DNA of 64,000 bases from JAUIAI01 sp041396585 (lineage in GTDB: Bacteria; Pseudomonadota; Gammaproteobacteria; Burkholderiales; Burkholderiaceae_E). Within the stretch, counting starts at the first letter, position 1. Every line of letters starts with the position of its first letter. Positions 26,463 to 34,927 of the stretch are shown in pieces. A program made the position numbers and the translations under genes. The stretch lies in NCBI GenBank assembly GCA_041396585.1, contig JAWKYG010000004.1, positions 248,001-312,000 on the forward strand, in the 5' to 3' direction. The notes beneath the pieces are model-generated. The model was not told the origin of the DNA. It did not search any database and was given only the letters and a program-made list of their open reading frames with translations.

Positions 26463-27749
26463 ATGCAGCACACCCCCTTCCTGTCGTCCGAGGCCCGGCA
26501 GGCCATTCAGGACGAAGCACGCGCCGCGGCCCATGCAATGCCGCTCGAGGACATCGATCTGGCCGATGGCCGGCTCCATGCCAACGACACAATCTGGGCC
26601 TACTACGAGCGCCTGCGCCGCGAGGCACCGGTGCACTACCGGCGCGAAGAAGGCAATCGCGCCGGGCGCGCCTACTGGTCGGTCACCCGCTACCAGGACA
26701 TCATGGATGTCGACATCAACCACAAGGTGTTTTCGTCCGAGGCGGAACACGGCGGCATCGTCGTGATGCACATCCCCACACGGCAGCTGAACCGCTCGTT
26801 CATCGCGATGGATCCGCCCGACCATGACGAGCAGCGCCGCGCGGTCAGCCCGGTGGTGGCGCCCGAGAACCTGCGCCGTCTGTCAGGCCTCATCCGCGAA
26901 CGCGTCTGCCGGATCCTGGATGATCTGCCGCGCAATGAAACCTTCGACTGGGTGGAGCGGGTCTCGAAAGAACTCACCACGCAAATGCTCGTCACGCTGT
27001 ACGACTTCCCGTTCGAAGAACGGCATCTGCTGCCATTCTGGACCGAGGTGATCACCGCCATCCCGCCGATCGACGATGAACCGGCCTGGCAAAAGCGTGA
27101 TGTCGAGATGGAGAGAATGTGGAACTACTTCACCAATCTCTGGAACGAACGGGTCAACGCGGAACCACGCAATGACCTGATCTCGATGCTGGCGCACTCG
27201 CCGGCCACCCGCAACATGACGCCGTCGAACTTCCGCGGCAATATCGTGCTGCTGACCGTGGGCGGCAATGACACCACGCGCAACTCGATCTCGGGCGGCT
27301 TGCTGTTTCTGAACCAAAATCCCGATCAATACGAGAAACTGATCGCCAATCCGGCGCTCATCTCGAGCATGGTGCCCGAGATCATCCGCTATCAGACCCC
27401 GCTGGCCCATATGGCGCGCACCGCGCTCCAGGACATCGAACTCGGCGGCCAGATGATCCGCAAGGGCGACCGGGTGGTGATGTGGTACGCGTCGGGCAAT
27501 CGAGACGACACCGCCATCGAGAACCCGGATCAGTTCATCATCGATCGCGCCCGCCCGCGCAATCATCTGTCTTTCGGCTTCGGCGTGCACCGCTGCGTGG
27601 GCAACCGCCTGGCCGAAATGCAACTCACCATCCTCTGGGAAGAGATTCTCAAGCGCTTCCCGAGAATCGAGGTGGTTGGTGAGCCGGTTCGCGTGCCCTC
27701 GCCGTTCGTGCATGGCTATGCGTCGATGCCGGTACGGATCGCGGCCTGA
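26463..27749 (+). CDS. cytochrome P450, CYP153-like alkane/fatty-acid omega-hydroxylase
   Basis: A 428-aa soluble P450. The heme-thiolate loop FGFGVHRCVGNRL places Cys378 as ligand, the I-helix oxygen motif GGNDTTRNS is near 265-273, and the ExxR pair occurs in PEIIRYQTP. Several blocks (VERVSKELTTQMLVTLYDFPFEER, HLSFGFGVHRCVGNRLAEMQ, LWEEILKRF) are what I know from CYP153 medium-chain alkane terminal hydroxylases. ATG 26463 lies about 9 bp after CGAGGAGA. CYP153s usually neighbour ferredoxin and ferredoxin reductase genes; none is present. It shares its upstream region with tetR-alkB, giving two unrelated alkane hydroxylases in one locus. Confidence 0.93.
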   Translation: MQHTPFLSSEARQAIQDEARAAAHAMPLEDIDLADGRLHANDTIWAYYERLRREAPVHYRREEGNRAGRAYWSVTRYQDIMDVDINHKVFSSEAEHGGIVVMHIPTRQLNRSFIAMDPPDHDEQRRAVSPVVAPENLRRLSGLIRERVCRILDDLPRNETFDWVERVSKELTTQMLVTLYDFPFEERHLLPFWTEVITAIPPIDDEPAWQKRDVEMERMWNYFTNLWNERVNAEPRNDLISMLAHSPATRNMTPSNFRGNIVLLTVGGNDTTRNSISGGLLFLNQNPDQYEKLIANPALISSMVPEIIRYQTPLAHMARTALQDIELGGQMIRKGDRVVMWYASGNRDDTAIENPDQFIIDRARPRNHLSFGFGVHRCVGNRLAEMQLTILWEEILKRFPRIEVVGEPVRVPSPFVHGYASMPVRIAA

Positions 27750-27857
27750 TCATCCGGCGGTCAACGAGCCGTCGCCACAAGTCGCCACGACAGACGACGC
27801 GGCAAGCCTGACGCAGTGTCCGAACAGCGCATTGTGCAGATGGCCGCATTGCGCGAA

Positions 27858-28343
27858 TCAGACCTGCGCAACCGTGCTTCGCCACAGCCGGCGCGGATAC
27901 AGGATGTCACCGCCCTCGTTCGGGAAAGGCGCGAAACCGCGGGACAGGAAGAACCCCTCGGCCGCTCGCTGTGCCCGTGTCGAGACCACGTCGTGCCCGT
28001 CGGCCGCCATTCGCGCGATCACCGAGTTCAGCAGGGCCTTGCCGATCCCCTGGCGATGGCAATCGGCGGCAACATACAGGCCGTGCAACAGGCCGGCCTT
28101 GCGTGCGCCGGGAGGGATGTCGGACTCACCCGCCCCGAGCCAGGTGGCGACCGCGCACACGCGCGCATCGATGATAGTCACGAGAGCCTGCAGATCAGCG
28201 AGCTCGCCGGCAGATAACGCGAACATCGGCCCCGAATGGGCGCGCACCCGTGCCGGCAGCCCCCAGGTGTCGATGGCCGATCCGATCACCGCATTGATGC
28301 CGTCCAGATCACTTGGCGCGGCCGGCCGTATCGAGATGTTCAC
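27858..28343 (-). CDS. GNAT-family N-acetyltransferase
   Basis: A 161-aa single-domain acetyltransferase. The acetyl-CoA pyrophosphate loop is RQGIGKAL (motif A, preceded by GLYVAADCH), followed by VSTRAQRAAEGFFLSRGF, motif B. I prefer GTG 28343, which has AGAGGGGG at good spacing; an ATG eight codons upstream (28367) has no clear ribosome site. The acceptor is unknown. It diverges from a TetR operon; the 28344-28478 gap contains a TetR-type operator, so this gene may also be under that regulator. Confidence 0.85.
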   Translation of the reverse strand: MNISIRPAAPSDLDGINAVIGSAIDTWGLPARVRAHSGPMFALSAGELADLQALVTIIDARVCAVATWLGAGESDIPPGARKAGLLHGLYVAADCHRQGIGKALLNSVIARMAADGHDVVSTRAQRAAEGFFLSRGFAPFPNEGGDILYPRRLWRSTVAQV

Positions 28344-28443
28344 GGGCCCCCTCTGGTTCGGATTCATCCCGCGATTGTCGCCAATTTGCTTTCCAACAGG
28401 CTGTTGAACGTCCGACCGGAGCCGTTCTGGAACAATCGCAAGA

Positions 28444-28472
28444 TTGTTTTTATACCGACCGGTCTGTATATT
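28444..28472 (+). promoter_or_regulatory. promoter with embedded TetR operator
   Basis: A -35-like TTGTTT (28444-28449), a 17-bp spacer and a -10 TATATT (28467-28472). The spacer is almost filled by a near-perfect 20-bp palindrome (28451-28470), TATACCGACCGGTCTGTATA, with one mismatched pair around the GACCGGTC core typical of TetR-family sites. Transcription would begin close to the ATG at 28479, so the mRNA would be leaderless or nearly so. Confidence 0.7.
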
Positions 28473-28478
28473 AATGGC

Positions 28479-29111
28479 ATGACCAGACCCCCCAAAGCAC
28501 GCGCCCTCCTGCTCGATAGCGCATTGCAGGTCTTTCGCGAGAAGGGCTTCGCCGCCACCTCGGTGGAGATGCTGTGCCAGCGCGCCGGCGTCACCAAGGG
28601 CGCCTTCTTTCATCATTTCGAGAGCAAGAACGCGCTGGCGGTGGCGGCATGCGCGCACTGGAGCGCGGTCACCGGCCTGCTGTTCGAGCAGGCGCCCTAT
28701 CACCGGCCCGAAGACCCGCTCGATCGCGTGCTCGCCTACATCGCGTTTCGCCGTCTGCTGCTCAGGGGCACGCCGAGCCAGTTCACCTGTGTGGCCGGAA
28801 CCCTCGCCCAGGAGGTGCACGCAAGCCATGGCGAGATCCGCCAGGCAGCGGCGGACAGCATCCTCGCCCATGCCGACACCCTGGTCGAAGACTTCGCCCT
28901 GGCCATCGAACGCCACCCCCCGGTCACGCCCGTGGACGCCCGCAGCCTGGCCGTGCACACCCAGGCGGTGTTGCAGGGCGCGTTCGTCCTGGCCAAGGCC
29001 ACCGGCAGCGAAGCACCGGCGCAGGACAGCGTCGACCATCTCTACCGCTACATCGCGATGCTGTTCGGTCGTGATCCCACCCCACCCCTGCCGGAGCCCC
29101 AGCATGACTGA
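28479..29111 (+). CDS. TetR-family transcriptional regulator
   Basis: A 210-aa TetR regulator with the N-terminal HTH (SVEMLCQRAGVTKGAFFHHFESKNAL, about 27-52) and a C-terminal domain of the YcdC/PsrA-like kind. The ATG lies 6 bp past the -10 element with no Shine-Dalgarno, suggesting leaderless translation. A 20-bp palindrome inside its own promoter implies autorepression. Its stop overlaps the start of the SRPBCC gene by 8 bp, and a VOC gene follows, so it likely controls that small operon. The inducer is unknown. Confidence 0.92.
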   Translation: MTRPPKARALLLDSALQVFREKGFAATSVEMLCQRAGVTKGAFFHHFESKNALAVAACAHWSAVTGLLFEQAPYHRPEDPLDRVLAYIAFRRLLLRGTPSQFTCVAGTLAQEVHASHGEIRQAAADSILAHADTLVEDFALAIERHPPVTPVDARSLAVHTQAVLQGAFVLAKATGSEAPAQDSVDHLYRYIAMLFGRDPTPPLPEPQHD

Positions 29112-29586
29112 TTCCGTTGCCGACTCGGCACCCGCGTTCGACCTCACGTTGTCGATGATTCTCGAAGCGCCGCGCGCCAAGATCTGGCGCTGCTGGACCG
29201 AACCCGGTCTGCTCATGCAATGGTTCTGTCCGCAACCCTGGACCGTCAGCGCGGCCGATATGGAAGTCCGCCCTGGCGGACGCTTCGACGTCGTGATGCG
29301 CTCACCCGAGGGCCAGGAACATCGCAATCCCGGCGTGTTCCTCGAGGTGGTCGATGGTGAACGACTGGTGTTCACCGACGCCTATCGGGCGGGCTGGGTG
29401 CCGGCCTCCAAGCCCTTCATGACTGGCGTGATCGCGCTGGCCGATGCTGCGCAAGGCCACACCCGTTACCTGGCCACCGCCCGCCATTGGCGCGCCGAAG
29501 ACAGACAGAGCCACGCGGACATGGGTTTCGAGGCGGGATGGCGCGCGGCGGCACTGCAGCTGCAAGCGCTGGCTCGCGGCATCTGA
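29104..29586 (+). CDS. SRPBCC (AHSA1-like) domain protein
   Basis: A 160-aa START/Bet v1-fold protein of the AHSA1 type. The N-terminal strand-helix LSMILEAPRAKIWRCWTEP and the block WTVSAADMEVRPGGRF, then VFLEVVDGERLVFTD, follow the family order, ending in the long C-terminal helix GFEAGWRAAALQLQAL. Such proteins bind small hydrophobic ligands or assist stress responses. It overlaps the TetR gene by 8 bp, indicating translational coupling. This TetR/SRPBCC/VOC arrangement is common; the ligand and function are unknown. Confidence 0.9.
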   Translation: MTDSVADSAPAFDLTLSMILEAPRAKIWRCWTEPGLLMQWFCPQPWTVSAADMEVRPGGRFDVVMRSPEGQEHRNPGVFLEVVDGERLVFTDAYRAGWVPASKPFMTGVIALADAAQGHTRYLATARHWRAEDRQSHADMGFEAGWRAAALQLQALARGI

Positions 29587-29603
29587 GCCGACGGAGATCC
29601 GCC

Positions 29604-30086
29604 ATGAACTATCAGCCCAACGCAAAACTTCGTACCTGCCTATGGTTCGAGCGCGATGGCGCGCAGGCGGCCGACTACTATGTCTCGCTGCTGCCGGACA
29701 GCCGCATCGAAACGAAGATCGATCCGCAGGCCGACCAACCGGCGATACAGGTCATCGAGTTCCGGCTCGCCGGCGCCCCGTTCATGATTCTGAACACCGG
29801 GGTTCGTTTCGAGCCCACGCCGGCGACCTCGATCGCGGTCCTGACCGACGACCAGGCCGAGACCGACCGGCTCTGGGATACCCTGATCGGCGACGGCGGC
29901 AGCGAACAGATGTGCGGCTGGCTGACTGATCGCTACGGTGTGTCATGGCAGCTCACGCCGCGCGCGCTACCGCGCCTGTTCAGCGCGCCGGACCGCGCCG
30001 CCGCAAGCCGTGCCCATGCGGCGATGTTGCAGATGAAGCGCATCGACATCGCCGCCATCGAGCGTGCCTTTCGTGGCGAAAGCTAG
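29604..30086 (+). CDS. VOC-family (PhnB-like) protein
   Basis: A 160-aa vicinal-oxygen-chelate fold protein of the PhnB/3-demethylubiquinone-methyltransferase-like group. RTCLWFERDGAQAADYYVSLLPDSRI is the characteristic N-terminal block, FRLAGAPFMILNTG the central strand, and CGWLTDRYGVSWQLTP the C-terminal strand. SD GGAG lies 9 bp before the ATG. It is cotranscribed with the TetR and SRPBCC genes. Members often lack catalytic metal ligands and act as binding proteins; here only isolated acidic residues are visible, so a catalytic role is uncertain. Confidence 0.9.
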   Translation: MNYQPNAKLRTCLWFERDGAQAADYYVSLLPDSRIETKIDPQADQPAIQVIEFRLAGAPFMILNTGVRFEPTPATSIAVLTDDQAETDRLWDTLIGDGGSEQMCGWLTDRYGVSWQLTPRALPRLFSAPDRAAASRAHAAMLQMKRIDIAAIERAFRGES

Positions 30087-30130
30087 CAGTTTTTCAAGAT
30101 ACCTCACGGGCCCGTGACGGCAGGCAAGCC

Positions 30131-30466
30131 ATGGCATCACGTAAGCCGCGCCTGAGCCATCATGTCTATGTGATCGAGCTCGACGACCGGGTCTGGAACG
30201 AGCCGCGATTCCGCGCGGCCAACCCCGACTACCGGCTCGGCATGCCCTTCGTCTATGTGGGCATGACCGGGCTGGATCCGGAACTGCGTCTGGCCCGCCA
30301 CCGGGCCGGGGTACGCTCAAACCGCTTTGTGCGCGACTATGGCCTGCGCCTGCTGCCCCAGCTCTACGCGGTCTACAACCCCATGCCCTACCCGGCCGCG
30401 CGCGAAATGGAGGTCGAACTGGCAATCGCCCTGCGTGACGAAGGCTATGGCGTGTGGCAGGCTTGA
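30131..30466 (+). CDS. GIY-YIG-like small protein
   Basis: A 111-aa protein with the order of GIY-YIG nuclease elements: strand VYVIEL, then FVYVGMTG (YIG position), an Arg on the following helix (RLARHRAGVRS) and a Glu in the last helix (REMEVELAIALRDEG). There is no partner domain, unlike UvrC or homing endonucleases. The motif match is partial: Tyr-Val-Ile replaces Gly-Ile-Tyr, so nuclease activity is not certain. It follows the VOC gene by 44 bp on the same strand and may be independent. Function unknown. Confidence 0.6.
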   Translation: MASRKPRLSHHVYVIELDDRVWNEPRFRAANPDYRLGMPFVYVGMTGLDPELRLARHRAGVRSNRFVRDYGLRLLPQLYAVYNPMPYPAAREMEVELAIALRDEGYGVWQA

Positions 30467-30499
30467 GTCTTTGGTGGCCAACAGGCCGCGGAGGATTCC

Positions 30500-30889
30500 G
30501 TGATTATCGACAAGCAACTGGACGACACCGCCGCCGTGCGCGAGGTCATGCAGCAATACATCGACGGCGCCGGCGGCCGGCCGGAGTTGCTCCGGCCGGC
30601 ATTCCATGCCGATGCGATGATGTTCGGCAACATGGGCAGCAAGCGCTGGGATGTCCCGATCACGCGCTTCATCGAGCGTGTGGCCAAGGCGGACACGCCG
30701 CCGCCCGGCCCCAACTACCGGGCCGAGCTGACCAGCATCGTGATCACGGGCGACATCGCTGTGGTGCAACTGTTGGAGCAGGACTACTTCGGGATGGACT
30801 TCGCCAACTGGTTCACGCTTGCCCGCTTCGAGGACCGATGGCGGATCGTGGCCAAGGCCTACACCAGCCCGGGCCCGCGCAGCGCCTGA
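30500..30889 (+). CDS. NTF2-like (lumazine-binding/SnoaL type) protein
   Basis: A 129-aa single-domain NTF2-like fold protein. A helix with DTAAVREVMQQYIDG is followed by FHADAMMFG and a strand-rich second half ending FEDRWRIVAKAYTSPGP, the usual layout of the lumazine-binding/DUF4440 group. It starts with GTG 30500. Such proteins are ligand-binding or isomerase-like; no catalytic residues can be singled out. It ends before a minus-strand gene cluster with which it converges. Confidence 0.82.
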   Translation: MIIDKQLDDTAAVREVMQQYIDGAGGRPELLRPAFHADAMMFGNMGSKRWDVPITRFIERVAKADTPPPGPNYRAELTSIVITGDIAVVQLLEQDYFGMDFANWFTLARFEDRWRIVAKAYTSPGPRSA

Positions 30890-30986
30890 CGGCGCCGCTG
30901 CGAACCCCCGATGGCGCCCGACATGTCGCGCGCACCGGTGATCCACCTGCGGCAACGGTCAGTCACCCGGACGGATCGAGAGAGCG

Positions 30987-31863
30987 CTAACGGCGGGCGG
31001 CCACCTGCCGCCGGCTGATCTGCACAGCCAGAATGCCGGCCATCACGATGGCCACGCCCAGCACATCACGGCCTGTGAACGCCTCGCCAAGTACCAGAGC
31101 GGCAATGGCCACGCCGAAGAACGGATTCAGGAAATGAAATGCCGCCGCCGCGGTCGGGCCGATACGCCCGACCAGCACGAACCACAGCAAAGTGGCGGCG
31201 AGCCCGGGAATCAGGGTGGTCCACGCAAAGGCCAGGCCCAACGACCATGACGGGCGCACCACCCAGGTTTCGAACAGTGCGGTCACCGGCAGCACGGTCA
31301 CGAAACCGATCAGCATCTGCAGCCCCACGATCATCAGCGTGTTGGGATCGCGCGAAACGACCGCCCACGACCAGCGTGGCCGCGGCCAGCGCGGAGACGC
31401 CGATCAGCGTGACCACGATCCCCATCGGATCCACGCCGCCGGATATCTTGCCGGCCATGATCACCACCACCCCGGACACGCCGGCCACCAGCCCGGCGAC
31501 ACCCAGCGCGCTGCTTCGCTCGCCGAGAAAAGACCAGCTGGCGCCCGCCACCAGCAGGGCAACAGGCTCGCGATGACCACCACCACGCCGGCCGGCACCC
31601 ATTGCACGGCCACGAAGCAGAGTCCGAGGTAGATCGTGTTCTGGCACACGCCGAGCACGATCAAGGCGCGCGTTGCTCGGCGTCCAGGCGTACGCGCTGG
31701 CCGAGCAGCCAGGCGATCGCGACACCAAGCAGGCCGGAGATCAGAAAGCGCACGCCCAGCGCCAGATAGGGGGCGCATCCACGACGATGATCCGGGCGCT
31801 GGTGAACGCACTGGACCACATGATCGAAAACAGAACGCCCATGAAGGCGGTACGCGCATCCAT
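30987..31863 (-). pseudogene. EamA/DMT-family transporter, multiply frameshifted
   Basis: Ten-helix EamA transporter readable in pieces from ATG 31863 to 30987. Segments in order: MDARTAFMGVLFSIMWSSAF, CQNTIYLGLCFVAVQWVPAG, VGVSALAAATLVV and LQMLIGFVTVLPVTALFE through LGVAIVMAGILAVQIS. The frame breaks at least four times, near 31772 (a C run apparently one base short), 31665, 31563 and 31365. Restored length is about 292 aa, normal for the family. Each break is a one-base change, the same kind seen in fabI here. With the upstream GNAT frame restored, that gene's stop would lie two bases before this ATG, implying an operon. Confidence 0.78.
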
Positions 31864-31865
31864 GC

Positions 31866-32371
31866 TCAGCGCTGGCCTGGCGTCAAGGTCTTGTCCATCA
31901 ACTCGTAGCGCGAGCGCAGCCGTACCCCAGGCGCCGGTAGAAACGTTTGCCCTGTTCATTGAGGCGGGCCACCTGCAGCGACGAATTGGTACAGCCCCGT
32001 TCGCGAAAGCCCTGCTCGGCCAGCCGGATCAGGGACGCGCCCAGACCGCGACGCCGGTGACCCGGCAACACATAGCACTCATCGATCTCGGCGGTCAGGC
32101 CCAGGTGCTCGAGGCTGAACACGAATACGGCGAGCAGATACCCGACCGGCTCACCATCGACGCCGGCCATCCAGCATGCGCAATGCTCATCGCGCGCCAG
32201 CCACTGCGTGAGCGTGTCGCTGATGACGGTTCCACGCGGCGCCGGGATCTCATCGAATTGCCAGTAGGCGCGCACCAGCGGCGCAAGCTGCTCGATGTCT
32301 TCGGCGCCGGCGCGCCAGAGGCGCACGCCGTTCGCGTCGATGTCGGGTTCGGGCGGATCGATGGTGTTCAT
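31866..32371 (-). CDS. GNAT-family N-acetyltransferase, frame broken at the C-terminus
   Basis: A GNAT acetyltransferase from ATG 32371. The CoA-binding block ECYVLPGHRRRGLGASLIRLAEQ is clear, followed by QVARLNEQGKRFYRRLGY. As read, the frame ends at 31898, soon after RLGYG. One base change near 31920 would instead give LRSRYELMDKTLTPGQR and a stop at 31866-31868, a typical GNAT ending, two bases before the DMT transporter's ATG. I therefore annotate the restored span. The acceptor substrate is unknown; N-terminal residues are acidic. Confidence 0.75.
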
Positions 32372-32445
32372 GGGAGCGCGCAGATTATCGCAAACCCGCG
32401 CAGCCCCATCTGGAGGACGGAGTAGCGCATCGCCGGATCGGCGCT

Positions 32446-32872
32446 TCAGTCCGAGCGCAACACGATCGTCAGGCCCTGCCCGGCCAGCCGACACCGATCC
32501 TCGTCCAACCACAGTTCCGAAACACCCGGTGAGTAGCCATCTCGGCTGGCCTGCATGCTGAGCCGGCCGGGGCGCGAGAATCGCAGATCGCAGATTCCGT
32601 GCGGATACAGCTCGCTATCGGGGGCGGCGTCGCCGAGCCGGTAGACGATACGCACCATCGAGCGAGCGCCCGCGCGTATCGACCACGTTCACCCGCAGGT
32701 ACCAGCCCGAGTCGCTGACACACAGCGCGCCGATGCTCAGCGCGAAATCGCCACAGCCGGCTGACAGCAGAGCCAGACCTGCGATCGACATCGCGCGCGC
32801 GATCAGCCCGGTGCGGGCGCACGAAATCGGCCGCGATCGACGCTGGGGCAGGCTGATACCGGTGGGTCTCAT
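32446..32872 (-). CDS. small lipoprotein, frame broken
   Basis: A lipoprotein with N-terminal basic stretch, hydrophobic core and lipobox LSAGC. The mature part (GDFALSIGALCVSDSGWYLRVNVVDTRGRSLDG) continues in a second frame as VRIVYRLGDAAPDSELYPHG to WLDEDRCRLAGQGLTIVLRSD, joined by a one-base shift near 32660. Restored length is about 141 aa. The Thr-Arg-Gly-Arg/Leu-Asp-Gly turn followed by a strand resembles a small carboxypeptidase-regulatory-like beta-sandwich, but no family is recognised. The start may be 32872 or the internal ATG 32791. Confidence 0.55.
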
Positions 32873-32982
32873 CCATCGATGATCCCCCCGCCGACGCTTC
32901 TTTGCGAGGAAATAACCCCTCACAGGACTCGGATGAGGGCCCAGGGCCCATGGCGAAGGCAGACGCGCGCCGCACCGGTCGT

Positions 32983-33630
32983 TCAGCCGATACCGAGCAG
33001 CCCGGGCAATTCGAGCATCCGATCGAAGACCTGGTGTGCGCCGGCCGCGCGCAGTCGCTCAGCGGGCGTGCGCTCGGCGTAACCGAACACCTGCATCCCC
33101 GCGGCCACGCCGGCCGCGACACCCGGCGGTGAATCCTCGATGACCGCACAGCGCGACGGATCGATGCCATGACGCTCGGCCGCCAGCAGATAGATGTCGG
33201 GAGCGGGTTTGGGCAGACCCACGTCGCTGACGCTGAAGATCCGCCCCTCGAAGCGCGCCAGCAAGCCCGTGCGCCCGAGCGTGAGCCGGATCTTCTCGTG
33301 AGTACCGCTCGAAGCGACGCAACTCGGCATCGTCAGGCGATCCAGCACCGACTCGACATCGGTCACCGCGACCACCTCGGCATCGAGCGCGGCGCCGGCG
33401 CGCCGATGATATTCATCGACAAAACCCGGCGGCGGCGGTTCGCCTCGCATCTGCGTGATCAGCGCCACGCATTGCGGCGTGGACAGACCCACAAAGCGTT
33501 CGAACATCTGCGCGAGCGTGATCGCCACGCCGATCTCGTTGAGCATGGCGCAGAACACGCGATTGGTGATCAGCTCGCTGTCGACGAGCACGCCGTCACA
33601 ATCGAAGATGATCAGGTCGAATCGGTTCAT
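32983..33630 (-). CDS. HAD-superfamily hydrolase (beta-phosphoglucomutase/phosphatase-like)
   Basis: A 215-aa HAD phosphatase. Motif I DCDGVLVDSE supplies the nucleophile Asp10 and acid/base Asp12, motif II is the Ser/Thr in CVASSGTHEK, the Lys lies in GLPKPAPDIYL and motif IV in AVIEDSPPGV. The cap is the helical C1 type, as in beta-phosphoglucomutase and YieH/phosphoglycolate phosphatases. ATG 33630 starts directly before the first strand. The substrate is probably a small sugar phosphate or nucleotide, which sequence alone cannot settle. It is divergent from the MipA-like gene. Confidence 0.92.
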   Translation of the reverse strand: MNRFDLIIFDCDGVLVDSELITNRVFCAMLNEIGVAITLAQMFERFVGLSTPQCVALITQMRGEPPPPGFVDEYHRRAGAALDAEVVAVTDVESVLDRLTMPSCVASSGTHEKIRLTLGRTGLLARFEGRIFSVSDVGLPKPAPDIYLLAAERHGIDPSRCAVIEDSPPGVAAGVAAGMQVFGYAERTPAERLRAAGAHQVFDRMLELPGLLGIG

Positions 33631-33876
33631 CCGGGTCGCGAGCATACACGAGCGCGAACCGGGGCGTCGCGCCCCGGATTGCCGGGCACGCAAGGTGCCA
33701 CGCACGAATGAACCCGCGCCAGCTTAATGATTGCTGAATCTCCTTCGGCGCCGTTCGGAGATCACGGTCTTCGCGGCGGCTCGCGCGATACTCGCCACCG
33801 CGCCGCCCGCGCGGCGCCCGGCATGGCTTGCCCCCGCCAGCCCAGGACACACCGACCTCCCGCCGCAGCAGCGTCC

Positions 33877-34791
33877 ATGAATCTTCGATCGCCCCGCCTC
33901 CCCGCCCAGTCATTGCCGCGTCGCGGTCCTGCCGTTGCCCTGATCCTGCTGCTTGTGTTGCCGGGCGCCCATGCCGAACCCGAGCGTCACTACGACCCGC
34001 AATCCGGCGCTTCGTCCCGCACTCACATCGACATCGAGGTCGAATCGCAAGCGAGCGAGCCGCATTCGCAGTTCGCGCTGGGCATGTCGCTGACCTCGGC
34101 GCCCGAGTACCTCGGTTCGTCGCGCCAGGGGCTCTCCCTCAAGCCGATCCTCGCCTATCGCTACGGGCGCTTCAAACTGACTTCTTCTGGCGGCAGTTCG
34201 ATCATGAACTTCGGCGTGCGCAGCGACGACTCGGGTGCGAGCGCGGAACTGCTCAAGACCTCGCGCTGGAAGATCAAGACCTCGGCACGAATCGGTGGCG
34301 GGCGCAGCGCGTCGGATTCCGTCGATCTCGCCGGCCTGCCGTCGATTCAGCGAACCGTGTTCGCCCGCCTGTCGGTCAATTACAAGCTCACCGAGGCGAT
34401 CTCGCTCGACAGCACCCTCACCTGGGATCTGCTCGGCCATGACAATGGCGCGTCCCTGTCGGCCGGCATCGGTTACGCGTTTCGATCGTCACCGGCCACG
34501 GAATGGTCGTTCGGAGCAGGCGTCACCTATGGCAATGCCACCCACATGCGCGGCCTGTTCGGCGTGCCCGAGTCGGCCGCCACCGCCGATCGCCCGGCCT
34601 ATGAGCCGGGCGCCGGGCTGCGCGATATCGGCCTCGGTGCCGGCTTCATCACCTCGCTGAGCAAACGCTGGGTGGCCTTCGGCAATGTCGGCCTGAACAA
34701 GGTGATCGGCCCGGCCGCCGACAGCCCGTTGACGCACGCCTCGACGGGGCGACGCGCTTCCGTGGGAATCGGCTGGCGGTGTTGCCGCTGA
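33877..34791 (+). CDS. MipA/OmpV-family outer-membrane protein
   Basis: A 304-aa beta-barrel precursor with signal peptide (about 1-32, ending AHA). The mature start SQFALGMSLTSAPEYLGSSRQGLSLKPILAYRYGRF is typical of MipA/OmpV proteins, with repeated alternating strands afterwards. The last residues (VGIGWRCCR) lack the usual terminal aromatic of outer-membrane barrels, so a small frame change at the very end is possible. MipA scaffolds murein enzymes in E. coli; in other bacteria these are porin-like. It is convergent with the next outer-membrane protein. Confidence 0.85.
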   Translation: MNLRSPRLPAQSLPRRGPAVALILLLVLPGAHAEPERHYDPQSGASSRTHIDIEVESQASEPHSQFALGMSLTSAPEYLGSSRQGLSLKPILAYRYGRFKLTSSGGSSIMNFGVRSDDSGASAELLKTSRWKIKTSARIGGGRSASDSVDLAGLPSIQRTVFARLSVNYKLTEAISLDSTLTWDLLGHDNGASLSAGIGYAFRSSPATEWSFGAGVTYGNATHMRGLFGVPESAATADRPAYEPGAGLRDIGLGAGFITSLSKRWVAFGNVGLNKVIGPAADSPLTHASTGRRASVGIGWRCCR

Positions 34792-34927
34792 TCGAGACCG
34801 CGAACGAATTGCCGTTCCATAGAAAACGGCCCACCAGCGAGATACACGAAACGGTGCGCCAGACAGCCGCCGCACCAAGGCGTTGCACGCGCGGTCCCGC
34901 AGTGGTCGCTTGCTGTCGGTTCGCTCG

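Noticed and set aside
26463..30500. Ferredoxin or ferredoxin-reductase partner for the P450, and rubredoxin for AlkB
   Set aside because: No small ferredoxin, rubredoxin or FAD reductase gene was found in the surrounding genes; the electron donors must be encoded elsewhere.
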